From Pleurocapsa minor HA4230-MV1 (lineage in GTDB: Bacteria; Cyanobacteriota; Cyanobacteriia; Cyanobacteriales; Xenococcaceae), in NCBI GenBank assembly GCA_019359095.1, contig JAHHHZ010000021.1, positions 1-64,000 of the forward strand: 64,000 nucleotides of DNA. The letters run 5' to 3'. Position numbers and translations under genes: made by a program. Under the pieces are notes generated by a model. The model did no database searches, was not told the origin of the DNA, and saw only the letters and a list, made by a program, of their open reading frames with translations. Numbering within the stretch: position 1 is the first letter of the stretch; every line of letters starts with the position of its first letter. Positions 36,188 through 45,385 of the stretch are shown piece after piece.

Positions 36188-36683
36188 TACTATCTTGATA
36201 TTTTGCTTGATGTAGCTGTAAAAGCTGTTGATATTTAGGATTGGCTTTAGCTTCGTGCCATTTATGCTTAAATATTTCCGCTGATTTTGCCTTTACGGGA
36301 TCTTGCTCCAAAGGTAAAATTTCTTTACGGGCTGCCTTTTCGGCTGCTGGCGACTCTTGCTGTTGGGGATTAAGCCGATATTTTTTGCCACTTTTATGAT
36401 TAGCATATCTGCGCGATCGCGTGTACCCCATTTGTAAAAACTTCCGTGCCATGTCTGCACCCACAAAATCATCCTGTTCTAGATATGCCAAAAACAGTTG
36501 ATAGATTTTCTCGCTAGATTCCAGGGCAATTTCAGGAGTTTTAAATCTCCAATAAGGTAAGATTTCCGCTTTGTAAGGCTGGACTAACAGTACTCCCTGT
36601 TCTCCCTTACCTACTCGATAAAGATCTGGGCGATCGCGAAGGTTTAGATGTTCATAATCTAACGAATAATCAAATTTACTCAT
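36168..36683 (-). CDS. DUF4385 family protein
   Basis: 171 residues. The pattern FDYSLDYEHLNLRDRPDLYR near the start, GEQGVLLVQPYK, ILPYWRFKTPE, and DDFVGADMARKFLQMGYTRSRRYANH matches DUF4385, a soluble family of unknown function found also in phages. The C-terminus is rich in Lys and Gln. It is the first gene of a coupled pair with the DUF2945 gene, in a run of stress genes. Confidence 0.85.
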   Translation of the reverse strand: MSKFDYSLDYEHLNLRDRPDLYRVGKGEQGVLLVQPYKAEILPYWRFKTPEIALESSEKIYQLFLAYLEQDDFVGADMARKFLQMGYTRSRRYANHKSGKKYRLNPQQQESPAAEKAARKEILPLEQDPVKAKSAEIFKHKWHEAKANPKYQQLLQLHQAKYQDSNGKKAN

Positions 36684-36761
36684 AGTCGATCAATCAAAAG
36701 CGCAATAACCTATAGGTTATGCTCGCGATCGTTTATCCTTTAGGGCAAACTTTTATTTAAC

Positions 36762-37370
36762 TCAAGAGTCTTCAAAATTGCCTTTAATTTCTTGAGCAGC
36801 CTTCTTAGTCACTTTATTAGCATCGTTTAGAGTGTCTTGTATTGGGGAAGTAGCTTCATCAAACACGTCTTTTGCGCCACCTGGAACTTTACTAAGATTG
36901 CGCTGTAGATTATCAGATTTGTCTTGAACGTAATCAACCGCATTTTCTGTATTATTTTTGAGGTTACGAGGAGTTTCTCTTTGTGCCTTATTAATTGTAG
37001 TTTTCGCGCGATCGCCAACGTTGTCTACATAGTCGCCCAAATTATCTGCTTTACGGCGTTTAGCACTATCAACCAGAGTTTTAGCTTTGGCGGCAGCTCC
37101 CGCATCATAATCATATCTTTGATCGTCGTTGTAGCCATTCATGCCACCTTGGTATTCTTGGTTGGCATCATACTTGTTATAAGTATCATTGGTATCAGAC
37201 ATACCGCTTTTGGACATAGAACTTTTGGTTGTGGGTTGAACCTCTCTTTCTGCTTGCGCTACATTATCATTACTACAGGCAGTACTAATTAGTAGTAAAC
37301 AACCTGCCATAAAAACTGTTAATACTTGCTTAATTTTAATGGATTTAATGAATTGAGTTATCTTTCTCAT
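36762..37370 (-). CDS. LEA-like lipoprotein of cyanobacteria
   Basis: 202 residues. A basic start and a hydrophobic segment (about 15-32) end at LISTACS, a lipobox-like site with Cys33. The mature part is hydrophilic and repeats AKTLVDSAKRR, VGDRAKTTINKAQRE, TENAVDYVQDKSDN and related 11-residue-like helical units, as in late-embryogenesis-abundant and low-temperature-induced proteins. It probably protects membranes or proteins in drying or freezing. Homologous lipoproteins are common in cyanobacteria; the exact function is unknown. Confidence 0.7.
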   Translation of the reverse strand: MRKITQFIKSIKIKQVLTVFMAGCLLLISTACSNDNVAQAEREVQPTTKSSMSKSGMSDTNDTYNKYDANQEYQGGMNGYNDDQRYDYDAGAAAKAKTLVDSAKRRKADNLGDYVDNVGDRAKTTINKAQRETPRNLKNNTENAVDYVQDKSDNLQRNLSKVPGGAKDVFDEATSPIQDTLNDANKVTKKAAQEIKGNFEDS

Positions 37371-37530
37371 TACTTTCTCCTGAAAATTTATCTATTATCT
37401 ATTTTGTCTATCAAAACAATAAATAAATAAATACAATCTCACTTCTATCAAAAGTAAAGTTTTTATCTCTATAAATAGATATAGATTGCTGGAGATCTTG
37501 GTTTTTGAGTAGATATCGCTCAATCGACAG

Positions 37531-37743
37531 TTACGAACCAAAAACTTCTCCCTCTATACCTTTCCACCACTCTCCCAGTTTCAATAAGTCGGCTTGAATA
37601 TCTGCCAACTCTGTCATGTATTCTTGGGGTGGCATTTGATCTTTGCGCTCTTGTAATTTACTTAACCTTAGCTGTACCAGTAACCAAGGTTTTGAGATCC
37701 CGTCGGTGGCTTCGATATATTGAGCTAATTCTTTACTGTCCAT
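37531..37743 (-). CDS. Small conserved hypothetical protein
   Basis: 70 residues, acidic and helical (LRLSKLQERKDQ, YMTELADIQADLLKLGEWW). No membrane span or known motif. It has the look of a small cyanobacterial conserved protein, but I do not recognise it. It is followed on the same strand by intergenic DNA before the LEA-like gene. Confidence 0.5.
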   Translation of the reverse strand: MDSKELAQYIEATDGISKPWLLVQLRLSKLQERKDQMPPQEYMTELADIQADLLKLGEWWKGIEGEVFGS

Positions 37744-37814
37744 TAAATGATTACTGATTACTAATTACTACTACCTACTACCCTAATTTAACTTTGTACG
37801 GCTATAACATCAGT

Positions 37815-38369
37815 CTAGTCATGAATCTGTCCATCAGGCATAATCGCACCAGTTAATATTGCTTGGTCTAGATTTACGCCTGTTAAATTTGCATTGATTA
37901 GGTTTGCTCCTTGAAGGAAGGTATTAGCCAAATTTGCATCTGTCAAATTTGCGCCTGTCAAATTTGCATCAATTAGGTTTGCCTGATTAAGATCGGCTGA
38001 GATGAGATTAGCTTGACTAAGGTTGGTTTCTCTTAAAAATGCTCGTTTTAAAATTGCTGCTTGTAAATTGGCATTTTGCAGTTGAGCTTTGCCACAGGAT
38101 ACTTTATATAGCAAGGCAGACTGTAAGGTCGCTGATTTGAGGTTAGCTCCTGTTAGAATAGCTTCACTTAAATTGCTCAGATTTAATAAAGCAAAATGAA
38201 AGTTGGCATTGGTTAAGTTTGCCCCCGTAAAGTCAACTTCCGTTAGGATTGCTTGATTGAAGACTATTTGACACAAATCAATATTCTTTAAGCTCACTCC
38301 CACAAGATCGATCCCTGAAAAATCTTTTATCCCAGCCTGATATTGTTTTACTAGCTCTGCTGCGTTCAT
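37815..38369 (-). CDS. Pentapeptide repeat protein
   Basis: 184 residues. From about residue 35 the chain is made of A(D/N)LXX repeats such as TGANLTNANF, TGANLKSATL, LQNANLQAAI, LSQANLISADLNQANL, and TGANLTDANL, about 25 repeats in all, giving a right-handed quadrilateral helix. The first 30 residues are a short non-repeat cap. Such proteins are very common in cyanobacteria; the role is unknown. The DNA repeats are visible as AAATTTGC and AGGTT units. Confidence 0.92.
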   Translation of the reverse strand: MNAAELVKQYQAGIKDFSGIDLVGVSLKNIDLCQIVFNQAILTEVDFTGANLTNANFHFALLNLSNLSEAILTGANLKSATLQSALLYKVSCGKAQLQNANLQAAILKRAFLRETNLSQANLISADLNQANLIDANLTGANLTDANLANTFLQGANLINANLTGVNLDQAILTGAIMPDGQIHD

Positions 38370-38553
38370 ACTTTGGATTAATCTTTGATCGCGATGTTTT
38401 ATTCACTGCTTAACGTATCGTAATAAAACTAGCAGTTTTTCTGAGCATAAATATCGAGATTAATGATGAATTAAGATTCAAGCAAAGCAAAATTATTAAT
38501 ATCTAAAAAAAATCGTAAATATAGAACCAAAAAGATTTAAATAATATTAAGAT

Positions 38554-40458
38554 TTGAGCATAGAGAACAATTTTGAACGGGAAAAGTTTTTGCCTGACTT
38601 TAATTTTAAGGAAGTAAGGTCTGCTAAATTGCAGCAAAATAATACTGAGCAAGGTTCAGTAAGTTCTTCTTTAGGAACAGAAACCGAAAATTTGTTAGCA
38701 GCGATCGCTTTAAGAATTCGGCAGTCTCTCGATTTAGAACTGATTCTCCAGCAAACAGTTGCGGAGGTGAGGCAGTTTCTTCAGACAGATCGGGTGGTAA
38801 TTTACCGTTTTGAACCAGATTTTAGTGGTGTGATTGTCGTAGAATCCGTAACCGAGAATACTCAAAGCGTATTTGGTTATAAGCTGCACGATCCTTGTTT
38901 TACTGACAAACATCTTGAAAAATATAAGCAGGGTCGAATTCATGTAGTTGAAGATGTAGAACAGGCTCAGCTTGTTGCTTGCTATAGTGATGTCCTCAAA
39001 AAGTTTGGTGTCAAAGCAAATTTAGTCCTACCAATAGTTGCCAATGAGCAACTGTGGGGACTGTTGATTGCTCATCATTGTCATACTCCTCGTCGATGGC
39101 AAGCTTCAGAAGTTGAGTTATTAAGACAGTTAGCAATCCAGGTGGGAATTGCGGTGCAGCAAGCAGAATTATATGACCGAGTTCAAAGCTTGAATGTTTA
39201 TTTAGAGCAGAAAGTAAATCAACGCACTGCCAAACTACAAAGGTCAATAAAGTTTGAAACCATGACTCACAAGGTGATGAAAAAAATGCGAGATAGCTTA
39301 GATGAGCTACAGATCTTGCAAACTGTCACCCAAGAAATAGGTCAAGTCTTAAACATAGATCGCTGCAAAATTGAACTTTACAATGGCGATCGCACTAAGG
39401 CAGAAGTAGCCTATGAATATACTAAGGAGTCACCTAACTGCCAAGGTAGAAGCAGAATAATTGCCGATTTTCCCGAACTCGATGCCCAACTTTTACAAAA
39501 ACAATCCCTGCAATTTGTGGAATTTGTTCCAGAACTCAACCCTATTCAGACTCAGGCTACAAGACTAGTTTGTCCGATCTATGACGATCAAGGTGTTTTA
39601 GGTAATTTATGGCTATTGCGACCCAAAGAAGCCTATTTTGAAGTGGACGAAATTATGTTGGTCGAACAGGTTGCTAATCAATGTGCGATCGCTATTAGAC
39701 AGGCAAGACTCTATCAACAGTCGCAAATACAGGTTCAAGAACTGGCTCGCTTAAACTTACTGAAAGATGATTTCCTCAAGACGATTTCCCATGAATTGCG
39801 AACTCCTATGAGTAGTATTCAGCTTGCTTCAGCAACTTTAGAAACTCTGCTAGAAAAAGAAATGGGTAGTAAGCGATCCGCAACTTTTTCTAAGGTGCTA
39901 GACATTTTTCGTTCTGCCTGCAATCGCCAGAATCAACTAGTAAACGATTTACTTACTCTTTGCTATATTGATGCCAAAAAAGAAATGATGACGATGCAGT
40001 GGATTGATTTATCGATTTGGCTACCACAAATTATTGAACCTTTTACAGAAAGAATTAAGCATCAACAACAGACGTTGAAAATTGATCTTCCTACAAACTT
40101 GCCTCAATTAAAATCGGATATCTCCACCATCAAGCGAGTTATAACAGAGTTACTCAACAACGCCTGTAAATATACTCCCGCAGGGGAAACTATCGGTATT
40201 ACTGCTTTAGCCCAAGCTCATCGACTTGAGTTGAGTATCTACAACACAGGAGTTGAAATACCCTCAGATGAACAGCAGCGAGTCTTTGACAAATTTTATC
40301 GCATTCCTAACCGCGATCCTTGGCAGTACGGAGGAACAGGTATTGGACTAGCTTTGGTTAAAAATTTGATTGAGTTATTAGGTGGCAATATTTATTTAAC
40401 TAGTCAACCAGAAAGAACCAGTTTTACTCTCGATCTTCCTCGTGAAATAGAATCGTGA
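38554..40458 (+). CDS. GAF-GAF histidine kinase, possible cyanobacteriochrome
   Basis: 634 residues; a TTG start is used because no ATG lies in frame near it. GAF 1 (about 45-205) has LHDPCF (112-116, Cys115) and AC-YSDVLKKFGVKANLVLPI with Cys143, the positions of the two cysteines of DXCF-type cyanobacteriochromes, but His after the second Cys is Tyr. GAF 2 spans about 240-390. HisKA has DFLKTISHELRTP with His413, and HATPase has NNACKYTPAG and the GTGIGLALVKN box. It is a two-component sensor with no adjacent regulator. Confidence 0.88.
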   Translation: MSIENNFEREKFLPDFNFKEVRSAKLQQNNTEQGSVSSSLGTETENLLAAIALRIRQSLDLELILQQTVAEVRQFLQTDRVVIYRFEPDFSGVIVVESVTENTQSVFGYKLHDPCFTDKHLEKYKQGRIHVVEDVEQAQLVACYSDVLKKFGVKANLVLPIVANEQLWGLLIAHHCHTPRRWQASEVELLRQLAIQVGIAVQQAELYDRVQSLNVYLEQKVNQRTAKLQRSIKFETMTHKVMKKMRDSLDELQILQTVTQEIGQVLNIDRCKIELYNGDRTKAEVAYEYTKESPNCQGRSRIIADFPELDAQLLQKQSLQFVEFVPELNPIQTQATRLVCPIYDDQGVLGNLWLLRPKEAYFEVDEIMLVEQVANQCAIAIRQARLYQQSQIQVQELARLNLLKDDFLKTISHELRTPMSSIQLASATLETLLEKEMGSKRSATFSKVLDIFRSACNRQNQLVNDLLTLCYIDAKKEMMTMQWIDLSIWLPQIIEPFTERIKHQQQTLKIDLPTNLPQLKSDISTIKRVITELLNNACKYTPAGETIGITALAQAHRLELSIYNTGVEIPSDEQQRVFDKFYRIPNRDPWQYGGTGIGLALVKNLIELLGGNIYLTSQPERTSFTLDLPREIES

Positions 40459-40503
40459 TTACTGATTACTGATTACTGATTACTAATTACTGGTTACTGA
40501 TTA
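40459..40503. repeat. Heptanucleotide tandem array, ATTACTG type
   Basis: Six 7-bp units of GATTACT with GGTTACT and AATTACT variants, starting at the kinase stop codon and ending in front of the GIY-YIG gene. Confidence 0.9.
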
Positions 40504-40506
40504 ATT

Positions 40507-40806
40507 ATGGGAGATAAAGAACTCATGTGGTCGATTTACATAATTCGCTGTGGCGATCGCTCTCTTTACACAGGCATCTCAAATAATGTGGCTAAACGCT
40601 TTGCAGTACATCAGTCTGGTAGTTCCCAAGCGGCTAAATATACGAGAAACCGTCATCCGTTATGCTTGGTTTTCAGCGCTGAAGTTGGCACAAAATCTGC
40701 TGCTAGTCGAATGGAATATTATGTTAAGCAACTACCGAAAAGAACTAAAGAAAGTTTGGTTGCAGGAACAATCTCATTGTCTGATTTGGGTTTCATCAAA
40801 ACATAG
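40507..40806 (+). CDS. GIY-YIG nuclease domain protein (YhbQ/UPF0213-like)
   Basis: 99 residues. SIYIIRCGDRSLYTGISNNVAKRFAVHQSG has the GIY-YIG motif (here IYI...YTG) and the following Arg, and EYYVKQLPKRTKESL the Glu and Lys end of the family. Such single-domain proteins may act on DNA ends. The ATG at 40525 with GGGAG upstream is an alternative start. The next gene carries another GIY-YIG domain. Confidence 0.88.
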   Translation: MGDKELMWSIYIIRCGDRSLYTGISNNVAKRFAVHQSGSSQAAKYTRNRHPLCLVFSAEVGTKSAASRMEYYVKQLPKRTKESLVAGTISLSDLGFIKT

Positions 40807-40923
40807 AATTTAGCTATTTTAGTTAAATATTCAGGTTTATTTTTGACACGCAATTAAAAATGCTATTTTAATCAAAAAAATAATAAGATCGAAGACAATC
40901 TCAAAGATTCAAAAGGTACTAAT

Positions 40924-42396
40924 TTGATTGCTGATCTAAATATTTTGGCACTTCCTAAAGTTGTTTTACAAGCCAAACAAATACTTCCTGAATATTCAGG
41001 AATATACTATGTTCTCGATGAAGCGAACAATGTTTGGTATATAGGAAAAGCCAAAAATCTTCGTAAACGCTGGCAAGGTAAAGCGCACCATCGTATTTAT
41101 CAATTAGAAGCGCAAAAAAAGAAGCATTTTACAATTTACTACGAACAAGTAAGTAAAACTCAACTAGACAATATAGAAAAACAACGCATTGAGAAATATC
41201 ATCCACATTTAAATGCTAGTCCAGTTAAAACTAAAAACGTTCGCCCAACAGAAACACTTTTAAGAGAAACTATTGTGGCGATCGCTGATTTTGCTTTTAT
41301 TTTGGGCGTAGAGCCTCCAAGAAAAGAAATTCAACCTCAAACTGGTATTGATTGGTTGTTTCAGAAAAAGCTATTGGAATTAAATATTATTCATATTGGT
41401 TTGGATTTTACCGCTCTTAATAAAAAATTTAACTCCGAAATGGAAGAGCGTGAAGGACTGATTAAAACATTATTTAATACTCGTAAAGCTTATGCTCAAA
41501 AATGGGAAAAGTTCCCGCGTTTTTATTCTTTCATGTATCGTCTTTTAGTCAATGGCTATATGATAGAAGTTAATTCTTTAAATTCATTTTTGCCTAAAGA
41601 ATTTTCAAGTGATTTTGAATATACCCAAACTACTTTAGCTAGCGAATCAATAAAAGCTATAACTTCTGAATCGTTAACTAAAATCCAAAAGCAACTTGAG
41701 CAAGAAAAACAATACGTCGTACATTTAAAGAGATTAAATCCTTATAATTCAGACTTAATTAAATTATTTTTTAATGAACCTATTAATCGTGAAAATATCA
41801 GAAATGAACTAGCAAAAGTTAGTCAGGGCTACAAACTAGGCAAGCGCGGAATAGGTAGCCGTAGTCAAATAGTTGATATTGATAGCTTACTTGTCAGTCG
41901 AGGAATTAATATTAGTAAATATACTAGAGAAGTACAGTCTCTATCTCAAGATCGAATAGGAGTTTATGTTCAATATTTTAGCGTCGATCTTAGAACGTCT
42001 CCTTACTATACAACAATTGCTCAAGGAATTATTAATAACCGAGAAGTTAAGCAATCATCCAATAGATTTGAAATTGTTTATTGCTTAACTGGTGTTGATA
42101 AAAAAGCATGGCTATTATTTGAGGAATATTTTAAAGACTTTGCTAAACCTGCTACCAAATTAAATAATGGCGAAGGTTATGTAAAAAAGTTTCATATTTC
42201 TGCTAGAAAATATATTGTTCCTGCTAAAGTCAATATTAAACTTGAGAACATCGGATATAGTGCCTGGATACCTTTTGGACTTAGTGAAGAATTTCCTACA
42301 TTTGAAACAGCTAAACAAGAGATACGTAGGAGGTTACAGACTTCTAATTTACCAGGACTAAAAATAACATTTAAACGTGAGACTATTGCCAAATAG
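40924..42396 (+). CDS. GIY-YIG domain protein with large unknown C-terminus
   Basis: 490 residues with a TTG start and AAAGGT upstream. Residues about 22-110 form a GIY-YIG domain: SGIYYVLDEANNVWYIGKAKNLRKRW with Tyr, Tyr, Gly and Arg, then IEKQRIEKYHP supplying Glu. The remaining 370 residues match no family I know; they are helical with many Lys, and end KITFKRETIAK. The gene is low in GC and has few HIP1 sites, unlike its neighbours, so it may be acquired. It could be a nuclease with a specificity or binding domain. Confidence 0.8.
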   Translation: MIADLNILALPKVVLQAKQILPEYSGIYYVLDEANNVWYIGKAKNLRKRWQGKAHHRIYQLEAQKKKHFTIYYEQVSKTQLDNIEKQRIEKYHPHLNASPVKTKNVRPTETLLRETIVAIADFAFILGVEPPRKEIQPQTGIDWLFQKKLLELNIIHIGLDFTALNKKFNSEMEEREGLIKTLFNTRKAYAQKWEKFPRFYSFMYRLLVNGYMIEVNSLNSFLPKEFSSDFEYTQTTLASESIKAITSESLTKIQKQLEQEKQYVVHLKRLNPYNSDLIKLFFNEPINRENIRNELAKVSQGYKLGKRGIGSRSQIVDIDSLLVSRGINISKYTREVQSLSQDRIGVYVQYFSVDLRTSPYYTTIAQGIINNREVKQSSNRFEIVYCLTGVDKKAWLLFEEYFKDFAKPATKLNNGEGYVKKFHISARKYIVPAKVNIKLENIGYSAWIPFGLSEEFPTFETAKQEIRRRLQTSNLPGLKITFKRETIAK

Positions 42397-42553
42397 CAAA
42401 AATAACACAGTCAAGATCTAATCTAAAATTTTACCTATCTCATGATCGATTTGGTTATACTAATTCTTTATAACAATGCACTAAATTAAATTTAACCCCT
42501 TTGCGTCTTTGCGTCTTTGCGCGAGATTTAAACTAATTTTAACTAAATCATCT

Positions 42554-44170
42554 GTGAGTGTATTTCAACAAGAGCGTCTCCTGTTTACCCCGTCAACCAA
42601 AGAACATAACGCTATTCCCGCTATCTTTGCTTTTCCCAATGAATACACTATCGGCATTACCAGCTTAGGTTTTCAGATTGTTTGGGCAACTTTGGCAATG
42701 CGTTCTGATGTTGATGTTCGTCGTTTGTTTACCGATCTCCATGAACCTTTACCCAGAAATCCCGAACTGTTGGGTTTTTCTGTATCTTGGGAACTAGACT
42801 ATATTAATATTTTTAATCTACTAGAGTCTTTAGATATTCCTCTCCACAGTATTGAACGTGAAGATCATCATCCTTTAGTATTTGGTGGCGGGACAGTATT
42901 AACCGCTAACCCTGAACCTCTAGCCGATTTTTTTGACGTAATTTTATTGGGGGATGGGGAAGATTTACTCGATCGCTTTATTGATGCCTATCAGCAGGTG
43001 CGTCACGCAAATCGTCAAACTAAACTGCGTCATTTAGCTCAAGTTCCAGGGATATATATTCCTAGCTTATACGAGGTAACCTATTATAGTCCTGATGGTG
43101 AGATTAAGGCGATCGCACCTATCGATTCTGAGATCCCTGAGTCGGTACAAAAGCAAACCTATCGGGGTAATACTCTTTCGGCTTCTACGGTGGTGACAGA
43201 AAAAGCAGCCTGGGAGAATATTTACATGGTGGAGGTGGTACGTAGTTGTCCTGAAATGTGTCGTTTTTGTTTGGCTAGCTACCTTACTTTACCTTTTCGG
43301 ACTGCGCCTTTAGAAACTTCTTTAATTCCTGCCATTGAAAAAGGGCTAAAGGTAACAAACCGTTTGGGTTTACTTGGCGCATCTGTTACTCAACACCCTG
43401 AATTTACAGCGATCTTGGATTATTTATCCCAACCAAAATATCAAGATGTACGCTTGAGTATTGCTTCTGTGCGCACTAATACTGTTACTAAAAAGCTCGC
43501 TTCTACACTAGCTAGCCGTGATACTCGCTCGATCACCATTGCCGTTGAAAGTGGTTCAGAAAAGGTTAGGCAGATAGTTAATAAGAAACTAACTAGTGAT
43601 GAGATTATCCAGGCTGCAATTAACGCCAAAGCAGGAGGTTTAAAAGCCCTGAAACTCTATGGCATGGTGGGTATCCCTGGAGAAGAAATGAGCGATGTTG
43701 AAGAGACGGTAGCCATGATGTCGGCAATTAAACAGGCTGTGCCTGGATTACGCTTAACTCTGGGTTGCAGTACTTTTGTGCCAAAATCTCACACTCCCTT
43801 CCAATGGTTTGGAGTTAATCCCGATGCTAAGAAGCGCTTAAAGTATTTAGAAAAAAATCTGCGTCAACAAGGCATTGATTTTCGTCCTGAAAGCTATAAC
43901 TGGTCAGTAATTCAGGCTCTAATTTCTCGTGGCGATCGCCGTTTGGGTAAATTACTTCAGCTAACGAGAGAATTTGGTGACTCCGCAGGTAGCTATAAAC
44001 GAGCTTTTAAGCAGCTTAAGGGACAAATACCACCCCTAGATTACTACGTTCACGATCGCTGGTCAGCAGTAGAAACTATTCTGCCTTGGCAACACTTAAA
44101 AGGGGCATTACCCCAAACAACTTTGATCAAGCATCTAAATGAGGCTATGGCAATTAAAGACGCAAAATGA
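42554..44170 (+). CDS. Radical SAM protein with B12-binding-like N-terminal domain
   Basis: About 538 residues from a GTG at 42554; a TTG at 42509 would add residues coded by a repeat-like upstream sequence. The N-terminal 200 residues resemble a B12-binding (cobalamin) type fold (NEYTIGITSLGFQIVW, ELLGFSVSWELDYINIFNLLE, GGGTVLTANPEPLADFFD, LLGDGEDLLDRF). The radical SAM core has CPEMCRFC (about 240), the Cys set for the Fe-S cluster, and IAVESGSEKVRQIVNKKL. It belongs to the family that includes TIGR03960-type proteins; the substrate is unknown. Confidence 0.85.
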   Translation: MSVFQQERLLFTPSTKEHNAIPAIFAFPNEYTIGITSLGFQIVWATLAMRSDVDVRRLFTDLHEPLPRNPELLGFSVSWELDYINIFNLLESLDIPLHSIEREDHHPLVFGGGTVLTANPEPLADFFDVILLGDGEDLLDRFIDAYQQVRHANRQTKLRHLAQVPGIYIPSLYEVTYYSPDGEIKAIAPIDSEIPESVQKQTYRGNTLSASTVVTEKAAWENIYMVEVVRSCPEMCRFCLASYLTLPFRTAPLETSLIPAIEKGLKVTNRLGLLGASVTQHPEFTAILDYLSQPKYQDVRLSIASVRTNTVTKKLASTLASRDTRSITIAVESGSEKVRQIVNKKLTSDEIIQAAINAKAGGLKALKLYGMVGIPGEEMSDVEETVAMMSAIKQAVPGLRLTLGCSTFVPKSHTPFQWFGVNPDAKKRLKYLEKNLRQQGIDFRPESYNWSVIQALISRGDRRLGKLLQLTREFGDSAGSYKRAFKQLKGQIPPLDYYVHDRWSAVETILPWQHLKGALPQTTLIKHLNEAMAIKDAK

Positions 44171-44180
44171 GCGAAAAGTC

Positions 44181-44981
44181 CTAATCAACTGGAAAACTTC
44201 CTGGAATCCTTTTATACCAAGCACCTAATGGGCCAGTTGTCGCAGGTAGTTCCCCAACTTCTCCCCAAGCACCAGCATAATCTCGCCAACTCTGTTGAGC
44301 TAAAATTTCAATATTTTGTGATGTGTCCCAAGCATATCCACCCCTTTTGGCTCGATCTGTACCAAATTTACCATATGAACCTTCTTGGGGATACAAAGCA
44401 TGAGTTCCTAAAGCAGCATATACCCGTACCTGTTTTCCGTCCATTTCTAGTCGATCTAGCTTGTAATAAGTTCTTTTTCCGTGGGCAGCAAGAATAGCAC
44501 CAACCAATTTACCGTCTTTAGTTACTGCTGTATAATCTTCCCAATCACCTTGATGACTGAGATCAATTCCTACCAAAGAAGGGTTATAGCCATAGAAAAA
44601 CCAATATTGATGGAAAACATAACCATTATCTGCATTTAGCTCAAATAAATAACAGGGAATGTTGCCAGTAGGATTAATATTTCCTTCAGGCTTACCGTCA
44701 GGTTGCAGAAATACATTGCCGATCTTGCCTCTATTTCGATCTTTTGGTCGTCGATTTGTTTGATCTGGATTAAGACCAAACTTATTCAGAACTTTGAGAG
44801 GTACATTATAGTATTCTGAAGCTTTTATATCTGTTTCAACCCAATCATTTAAAACCTTATTGTAGCCATAATCTTTTCCTAGTTCTACATGATAACGAAA
44901 ACGAGAACCCGAGATAAAGTCTAAAGGATTCATGGGAAAGTATTGTTCTTGAGGATGGAGTAATACTTTGGGAGCAAACAT
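44181..44981 (-). CDS. Vps62-like protein
   Basis: 266 residues. The central part (about 130-215) has YWFFYGYNPSLV, HQGDWEDYTAV, AILAAHGKRTYYKLD and VYAALGTHALYPQEG, the pattern of the Vps62 (vacuolar protein sorting 62-like) family that is found in bacteria with unknown function. It has no signal peptide or membrane span. It converges with the radical SAM gene. Confidence 0.72.
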   Translation of the reverse strand: MFAPKVLLHPQEQYFPMNPLDFISGSRFRYHVELGKDYGYNKVLNDWVETDIKASEYYNVPLKVLNKFGLNPDQTNRRPKDRNRGKIGNVFLQPDGKPEGNINPTGNIPCYLFELNADNGYVFHQYWFFYGYNPSLVGIDLSHQGDWEDYTAVTKDGKLVGAILAAHGKRTYYKLDRLEMDGKQVRVYAALGTHALYPQEGSYGKFGTDRAKRGGYAWDTSQNIEILAQQSWRDYAGAWGEVGELPATTGPLGAWYKRIPGSFPVD

Positions 44982-45385
44982 TAATTATCCTCACTAATAA
45001 AATAACTAAAATAACTATTAACTATGACTGGTTTGTCTCGATCAATCTGGCAAAAATGTCGCGATTAACAGCTAAATTATTTTCCTTAAAATAAGAGCTA
45101 TGGGCGCAACCTAAACTGTAACCCAATAATCCGCGATCGCATTCTGTTGGTTCTAAGGCTAAAAATTCTTCAGTAATTTCAAATTTGCCCTGCTGCGTAA
45201 CGTTAGTGATTTATCTGTTTCGCTATTTTTGGCAATTGGTATGAGATCTTATTATTATATGTAGTTAGTTGTTAATATTTAATATTCCAATATCTGCCCA
45301 GAGCTACAGAAATAGATAATAGTCCAACCATGAGTGTACAATTTAATTTTTAGATTAATGTTTTTGCAAGACTACGTAATTAACT
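44982..45385. other. 404-bp stretch between Vps62-like and CPXCG genes
   Basis: Holds a decayed-looking reading frame on the minus strand (see the entry at 45022), then about 170 bp of AT-rich DNA that must carry the promoter of the CPXCG gene. Nothing else is visible. Confidence 0.5.
45022..45210 (-). pseudogene. Possible C-terminal gene fragment, unidentified
   Basis: A minus-strand frame of 62 codons, bounded upstream by an in-frame TAA (45213-45211) and ending TAG at 45024-45022. It has no start codon, but the peptide is protein-like: FEITEEFLALEPTECDRG, then LLGYSLGCAHSSYFK and AVNRDIFARLIETN. GYSLG recalls a nucleophile elbow, but this is not proof of a hydrolase. It looks like the tail of a lost gene; I cannot name the parent. 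Confidence 0.35.

Noticed and set aside
37815-38369. Pentapeptide protein as a fluoroquinolone-resistance Qnr-type protein
   Set aside because: No Qnr-specific features; pentapeptide proteins are common in cyanobacteria.
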